DNA of 9,353 bases from an uncultured Faecalibacterium sp. (GTDB lineage Bacteria > Bacillota > Clostridia > Oscillospirales > Ruminococcaceae), in the NCBI GenBank assembly GCA_934553285.1, contig CAKTFD010000085.1:1-9353 (forward strand), read 5' to 3'. The notes beneath the pieces were generated by a model, which saw nothing but the letters and a program-made list of their open reading frames with translations, did not search any database and was not told the origin of the DNA. Positions 6,165-9,353 of this stretch are shown here, piece by piece. The stretch's first letter is position 1. Each line of letters starts with the position of its first letter. The position numbers and the translations under genes are program-made.

Positions 6165-7541
6165 TTACTGTTCCTTCTTGTTCATCACAAAGGAGATCAC
6201 AAAGCTGGACACCCATGCGATTGCCATAACGATCAGCAACTTAAAGAAGTTGTTGCCGCCATCCACATAGGTGGCGATACTGGTGATACCGGGCATAGAG
6301 AACGCATAGGTCACAACCCCCATCAGCATGGCGCTGGCACCGGCAATGGCACCGCCTGCCATGGCAGCATACAGAGGCTTCTTTTCCGGCAGCGCAATAC
6401 CGTACAGGGCAGGCTCGGTAATGCCGAGGATGCAGACCAGACCGGTAGAAACAGCGGCAGAACGCTGCTCACTGGGCTTCTGCTTGAGCGCCCATGCCAG
6501 AACAGCACCGGAAACAGCCAGATTGGAATAGAAGAAGTTGGGCAACATATAGTCATGACCCAGAACTTCCAGATTCTGCAGCTCTACGGCAGACCAGCCC
6601 TTGATTCCAAAGATAATGGTAAGGGGAATGATGCCGCAGAACAGCGCACCTGCAAACGGACCGGCGTGGGTGAACAGCCATGCAAAGCCGCTGGTCATGC
6701 CCTTGGCGATCCAGTTGCCCAGAGGGGCAGCAAAACCCAGGAACAGCGGTGCAGAGATCAGGAAAGACAGCGCACCGGAAAAGACGATACGCAGATTTTT
6801 GGGCATATGTTTGTCGATGAGATGGAAAATGATGGAGAAGATCCACACCGACAGAATGACCGGGAAGATAGAGCCTTTGTAGTTGTAGGCGGGGATATTG
6901 ATGGGGCCAAAGGCATAACCGGTGATGCCTTCTTTTGGCGAGAGGAAGGTGGAGTACATCAGGATACCGGCAGTCATGATGCCGAAGATCTCCTTGACCT
7001 TGAACCGCTTTGCTGCTGCGTAGCCGATGATGAACGGCATAAAGTAGAAAGGCGCATCGCCCACAGCGTTGAGCACAGTGATGATATCCGACTTGGACGA
7101 TACCAGACCGATCGCAGTGAGCAGGGAGACGATACCCTTGATCATGCCGCCTGCCACGATGGCATACAGACCGGGCGTCACACAGGATGCCAGTGTGTTC
7201 AGCCCCCGGGTGATGATGTTCGGCTTTTTCTCCGGCACATCATCCGTGGCAGGCTCTGCCTCCACAGTACCGCCTGCAGCCACACCGGACACTGCAAGGA
7301 ACTCCTCGTACACTTCCGGCACGGTCGTGCCGATGACGCACTGGATCTGGCCGCTGGACTCCACGACCTTCAGGATGCCGCTGACTTTACTTAATTTATC
7401 CATGTCCACTGCGTCACGGTTGACCGGAACGATGCGCAGACGAGTGATGCAGTGAAATACGTTCTTGATATTTTTGCTTCCGCCGACAGCGTCCAGAATT
7501 TCTGTACAAAGCTGCGTATATTCAGATTTCGTTGTACTCAT
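6165..7541 (-). CDS. PTS beta-glucoside-type permease, EIIBC (no EIIA domain)
   Basis: This 458-residue membrane permease imports and phosphorylates a sugar, most likely a beta-glucoside. The EIIB domain covers about residues 1-85, with phosphorylated Cys31 in FHCITRLR. A linker rich in Glu and Pro spans about 88-108. The EIIC domain fills the rest, with several hydrophobic segments and the conserved GITEPALYGIALP (373-385). BglF/BglP-type proteins of about 600-630 residues carry a C-terminal EIIA, which is absent here because the protein ends after the last membrane segment (NKKEQ). An EIIA from another locus must donate phosphate. Start support is excellent: AAGGAGGA (7548-7555) six bases before the ATG. 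It is first in the operon, directly upstream of the 6-phospho-beta-glucosidase, which supports the substrate class. Domains and motifs are seen directly; the exact sugar is inferred. Confidence 0.92.
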   Translation of the reverse strand: MSTTKSEYTQLCTEILDAVGGSKNIKNVFHCITRLRIVPVNRDAVDMDKLSKVSGILKVVESSGQIQCVIGTTVPEVYEEFLAVSGVAAGGTVEAEPATDDVPEKKPNIITRGLNTLASCVTPGLYAIVAGGMIKGIVSLLTAIGLVSSKSDIITVLNAVGDAPFYFMPFIIGYAAAKRFKVKEIFGIMTAGILMYSTFLSPKEGITGYAFGPINIPAYNYKGSIFPVILSVWIFSIIFHLIDKHMPKNLRIVFSGALSFLISAPLFLGFAAPLGNWIAKGMTSGFAWLFTHAGPFAGALFCGIIPLTIIFGIKGWSAVELQNLEVLGHDYMLPNFFYSNLAVSGAVLAWALKQKPSEQRSAAVSTGLVCILGITEPALYGIALPEKKPLYAAMAGGAIAGASAMLMGVVTYAFSMPGITSIATYVDGGNNFFKLLIVMAIAWVSSFVISFVMNKKEQ

Positions 7542-7648
7542 GAAAAGTCCTCCTTGTGCGGGGCACCGCAGTTTTATTCTGGCTGCTGTCGCTTGGATGT
7601 TCCCAATGCGTGCAGCCTACATTCGTTCTTTCTCTTGCCGGCATCCTT

Positions 7649-7677
7649 ATCATACCGGATTTCGACAAAGTTTTCAA
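7649..7677 (-). promoter_or_regulatory. Sigma-A promoter of the PTS, GH1 and peptidase operon
   Basis: On the minus strand, TTGAAA (7672-7677) and TATGAT (7649-7654) are separated by exactly 17 bases, each one base or so from consensus. Transcription should start near 7642, leaving a leader of about 100 bases. The leader holds an imperfect stem GGCTGC/GCAGCC (7581-7586 with 7612-7617) enclosing TTGG/CCAA. I see no BglG/LicT-type antiterminator sequence, consistent with control by the adjacent AraC protein. Confidence 0.75.
7663..7676 (-). promoter_or_regulatory. Weak candidate cre (CcpA) site over the operon promoter
   Basis: TGAAAACTTTGTCG overlaps the -35 and spacer and fits 12 of 14 positions of the consensus TGWAANCGNTNWCA. 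One mismatch is in the usually invariant central CG, so the match is doubtful. The position, covering the promoter, would suit glucose repression. Confidence 0.3.
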
Positions 7678-7694
7678 TTTCCACAAAAAAGGAC

Positions 7695-7723
7695 TTCACT
7701 TACCAAACTTAACATGATATGCT
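7695..7723 (+). promoter_or_regulatory. Candidate promoter of the AraC-family regulator
   Basis: TTCACT (7695-7700) and TATGCT (7718-7723) are 17 bases apart, and TGA directly precedes the -10, giving an extended -10. Each hexamer matches four of six consensus bases. The start would fall near 7730, leaving only about 10 leader bases and placing the ribosome site at the very 5' end, which weakens the call. Confidence 0.35.
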
Positions 7724-7740
7724 TGCTTTGAGGTGATACC

Positions 7741-8733
7741 ATGACCAATCAACAGCTGGAAACATTTCTATTTCAGTACACCGAATCGGAGCAGCGGCAT
7801 CTCCGCGAACAGCCACCGCAGCTTTCGCCCCGCTATCGCAATATCCCCAAAGTGGTCTATAACGGGCGGGAGATGTACCAGTTCAATTTCGGAAGCCTTT
7901 TGAAAAATCGTTCGGTCTGTGTCAACAAGGAATCCCGTTTTACCGTCATTCCAGAGCATATCCACTCGGTGATTGAATTTTTGTATGTGTATTCCGGACA
8001 CTGCACTCAGATAATCAACAGTCAGAGCATACAGATGGCGCAAGGCGATATCTGTATGCTGGATACTCATGTCCCCCACAGCATCCAGCCCCTGGGCAAA
8101 AACGATATCGTCATTACGATTGAAATGAAAAAGGAATATCTGACGCAGGGCTTTTTGCAGCGGCTGGGCAACAACGGTATCATCAACGGTTTTTTGATCA
8201 ACGCCCTCTCTTCGGATGCCGCGCATGACCAATATTTGCTGTTCCACAATCGGGAAGAAACTCCAATCCATTCTGTTATTCAAAGCATCCTGTGTGAGTA
8301 TTACGACCCACAGATTTGCAGCGATAAAATGATCGATGCCTATATGATCGTGCTGTTCTGCGAAATTCTTCGACAGTACCGCAGTCAGAGCTTTTCTCCA
8401 AAGGCCAAAAGCCAGTGGAAGATAGTGGATATTCTGGATTATCTGGAAGCAAACTATCTGACCGTCACCTTGCAGAGCACTGCCGATCACTTCGGCTTCC
8501 ATCCCAATTATCTCAGTGCTTTCATCAAAAAGGAAACCGGGCGCACCTTCAAAGAACTGGTCATCCTGCAAAAAATGTGTCAGGCCTGTTTTTATCTGAC
8601 GAATACAGATTTCCCTATCTACGAGATCGCACAGAAGGTCGGCTACGATAATCTTGGTTTTTTCTACCGGAAGTTCACTGAACTTTATCATATGACGCCA
8701 CAGGAATTCCGAGAGAGAAAATCTTACACATAA
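7741..8733 (+). CDS. AraC-family transcriptional regulator with N-terminal cupin domain
   Basis: This 330-residue regulator has an N-terminal cupin sensor and a C-terminal pair of helix-turn-helix motifs. The cupin lies at about residues 45-130, with His73, His75 and Glu79 in PEHIHSVIEF and a second half around QGDICMLDTHVPH. The AraC DNA-binding domain spans about 225-327: the first HTH is at about 245-266 (TADHFGFHPNYLSAFIKK) and the second at about 294-316, ending in the family signature GFFYRKFTELYHMTPQEFR. GAGGTG (7730-7735) lies five bases before the ATG. It is divergent from the PTS operon with 199 bases between start codons, so it very likely controls that operon, most often as a sugar-responsive activator in this family. 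Its base composition is visibly richer in A/T than the flavin reductase gene. The inducer is unknown. Confidence 0.92.
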   Translation: MTNQQLETFLFQYTESEQRHLREQPPQLSPRYRNIPKVVYNGREMYQFNFGSLLKNRSVCVNKESRFTVIPEHIHSVIEFLYVYSGHCTQIINSQSIQMAQGDICMLDTHVPHSIQPLGKNDIVITIEMKKEYLTQGFLQRLGNNGIINGFLINALSSDAAHDQYLLFHNREETPIHSVIQSILCEYYDPQICSDKMIDAYMIVLFCEILRQYRSQSFSPKAKSQWKIVDILDYLEANYLTVTLQSTADHFGFHPNYLSAFIKKETGRTFKELVILQKMCQACFYLTNTDFPIYEIAQKVGYDNLGFFYRKFTELYHMTPQEFRERKSYT

Positions 8734-8750
8734 AATTGGACATATATTGA

Positions 8751-8800
8751 GAAAAGCCAGCAAAAACCTGTAAGGTCCTTGCCAGCTTTTCGTGATTTTT
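8751..8800. terminator. Probable bidirectional terminator between convergent genes
   Basis: A stem GAAAAGC/GCTTTTC (8751-8757 with 8785-8791) encloses a smaller ACCT/AGGT stem (8766-8769 with 8773-8776). On the plus strand five T residues (8796-8800) follow closely, ending the AraC message. On the minus strand the stem itself ends in TTTT. The internal part is imperfect, and GCCAGC occurs as a direct repeat at 8756 and 8781. Confidence 0.55.
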
Positions 8801-9050
8801 AATCTTCTAGCCCATGGCTCCCGGCCACATTCTTCAAATATTCCTCCGGGTCACCATTCAAAATTAAGTCCGCATAGCCTAGCGGGTCATTATAGATAAG
8901 GTAGTCCAGTTCCGTCTGCTGCGCCATGGTCACATCCAACGCACCCTCGACCCCGGTGCAATCAATGGAGATCATTCTCCCATCCCGGAGCAGCAGCTCC
9001 ACACAGCCGGTGTCCATGTTGAATTTGCAGGTTCTTTCATTGTATTTCAT
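8799..9050 (-). CDS. 83-residue conserved-looking small protein of unknown function
   Basis: The frame encodes MKYNERTCKFNMDTGCVELL at the start, then a short beta-rich part and an acidic C-terminal half containing LDYLIYNDPLGYADL and ILNGDPEEYL. There is no signal peptide, membrane segment or Cys-rich metal motif. AAGGGA lies seven bases before the ATG, supporting the start. It resembles small Clostridia proteins that I recall being grouped under DUF6061, but I cannot confirm this and no function is known to me. It is convergent with the AraC gene, and its stop codon overlaps the T-run of the shared terminator. Upstream is the hairpin-rich region, with no clear promoter. It could be accessory DNA cargo. 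Confidence 0.7.
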   Translation of the reverse strand: MKYNERTCKFNMDTGCVELLLRDGRMISIDCTGVEGALDVTMAQQTELDYLIYNDPLGYADLILNGDPEEYLKNVAGSHGLED

Positions 9051-9122
9051 GTTCGTGTCCCTTCTGCCTTACGGCACCTTCACAGTTGTGACTTTTGTGA
9101 TACGGTTTTTTTGATGCTGATC

Positions 9123-9211
9123 GCACGCAAAACGAAGTTTTGGGTGCCTACCGCATTGAGAGCCGGTATCGGCTCTCAACAGCCAAGTCATCCTCTGCAA
9201 AGAGGATGGCT
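9123..9211. repeat. Three tandem hairpins upstream of repeat copy B
   Basis: Hairpin 1 is GCAC-G-CAAAAC, loop GAA, then GTTTTG-G-GTGC (9123-9147, one mismatch). Hairpin 2 is a perfect 10-bp stem with loop GTAT (9156-9165 with 9170-9179). Hairpin 3 is CATCCTCT/AGAGGATG with loop GCAA (9189-9196 with 9201-9208), possibly extended by AGCC/GGCT. The arms are seen directly. Function is unknown. Confidence 0.65.
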
Positions 9212-9250
9212 ATAAGGTTTTGGACACACAGCCGTTTGAAATGAGCCAGA

Positions 9251-9331
9251 GCTTGTCGGGGCGAGGCCCCTCCATCTTGCTTGCGCAAGACCGCTCTGCC
9301 GCTTAAAAGCCCCACTGGGGCTTTCATTGCT
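9251..9331. repeat. Dispersed structured repeat, copy B
   Basis: This 81-bp segment is the second copy of the element at 3266-3344 and is in the same orientation. Its hairpins are GGGGC/GCCCC with loop GAG (9258-9270), CTTGC/GCAAG with loop TTGC (9276-9289), and AAAGCCCC/GGGGCTTT with loop ACT (9306-9324). The middle stem is one base pair longer than in copy A because both arms gained a base. Similarity to copy A weakens after GCT at 9331, where GCGC then leads to AACCGCGG. Confidence 0.8.
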
Positions 9332-9353
9332 GCGCAACCGCGGCATTCTGCTT

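Larger units (their letters stand above)
9051..9353. other. 303-bp gene-free, hairpin-rich region to the window edge
   Basis: I see no credible gene in this stretch. It holds the ribosome site of the small protein, a T-run at about 9106-9112, a series of three hairpins (9123-9211), a short unstructured link (9212-9250), and repeat copy B (9251-9331) running to the edge. A 59-codon minus-strand frame (9148-9327) passes through the hairpins but is judged spurious. Confidence 0.65.

Noticed and set aside
6151..6216. 22-residue N-terminal extension of the GH1 protein
   Set aside because: It would overlap the 3' end of the PTS gene. The ATG at 6150 has a good ribosome site six bases upstream and starts next to the conserved GH1 N-terminus.
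6555..7394. 279-codon plus-strand frame opposite the PTS gene
   Set aside because: The product is Asp/His/Arg-rich and low-plausibility, lying entirely within the antisense of EIIBC.
7768..8763. 331-codon minus-strand frame opposite the AraC gene
   Set aside because: It is an antisense shadow; the plus strand has complete cupin and double HTH motifs and a ribosome site.
9148..9327. 59-codon minus-strand frame through copy B starting MKAPVGLLSG, with the same start in copy A
   Set aside because: The first ten codons are shared because the repeat is conserved, but the two length changes put the copies in different frames and the proteins diverge completely. Base pairing is kept while frame is not, so coding is unlikely.
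2996..9353. CRISPR array, tRNA or rRNA genes, insertion-sequence transposase
   Set aside because: Repeats are too few and unevenly spaced for CRISPR, no tRNA cloverleaf or rRNA core sequence was seen, and no transposase or recombinase motif occurs in any frame.

Overview
The window looks like the chromosome of a gut Clostridia of the Oscillospiraceae, most like Faecalibacterium. The basis is the G+C-rich codon use, strong AGGAGG-type ribosome binding sites, a diderm-independent lipoprotein signal, a PTS sugar system, and structured intergenic repeats of a kind I associate with that genus. The organism is an inference from style and recalled homologues, not from a search.

Layout. (1) Positions 1-866, minus strand: a LysR-type regulator missing only its last residues at the window edge. 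(2) Positions 867-1048: a divergent control region with a perfect 15-bp inverted repeat that fits the LysR T-N11-A rule. (3) Positions 1049-2995, plus strand: a predicted surface lipoprotein with an FMN-binding domain fused to a fumarate-reductase-type FAD domain, followed by a strong hairpin. (4) Positions 2996-3460: a 465-bp gene-free stretch filled with nested inverted repeats, including copy A of a dispersed repeat. (5) Positions 7541 down to 3461, minus strand: an apparent operon of a beta-glucoside-type PTS EIIBC permease, a GH1 6-phospho-beta-glucosidase and an M20 metallopeptidase. It has a good sigma-A promoter at 7649-7677. (6) Positions 7741-8733, plus strand: a divergent AraC-family regulator. 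(7) Positions 8799-9050, minus strand: an 83-residue small protein. (8) Positions 9051-9353: another hairpin-rich gene-free stretch with copy B of the repeat.

How the genes fit together. There are two independent regulator-plus-target modules. In the first, the LysR protein probably senses a small molecule and switches on the divergent extracytoplasmic flavin reductase, which would reduce an enoate-type electron acceptor at the cell surface. In the second, the AraC protein probably controls uptake and phosphorylation of a beta-glucoside by EIIBC, using an EIIA from elsewhere. The GH1 enzyme then cleaves the 6-phosphoglucoside, and the M20 hydrolase may process a peptide or amino-acid-conjugated aglycone.

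The most distinctive non-coding signal is the repeat shared by 3266-3344 and 9251-9331. Its few differences fall in loops or spacers, or are matched on both sides of a stem, which suggests selection on folded nucleic acid rather than on protein.
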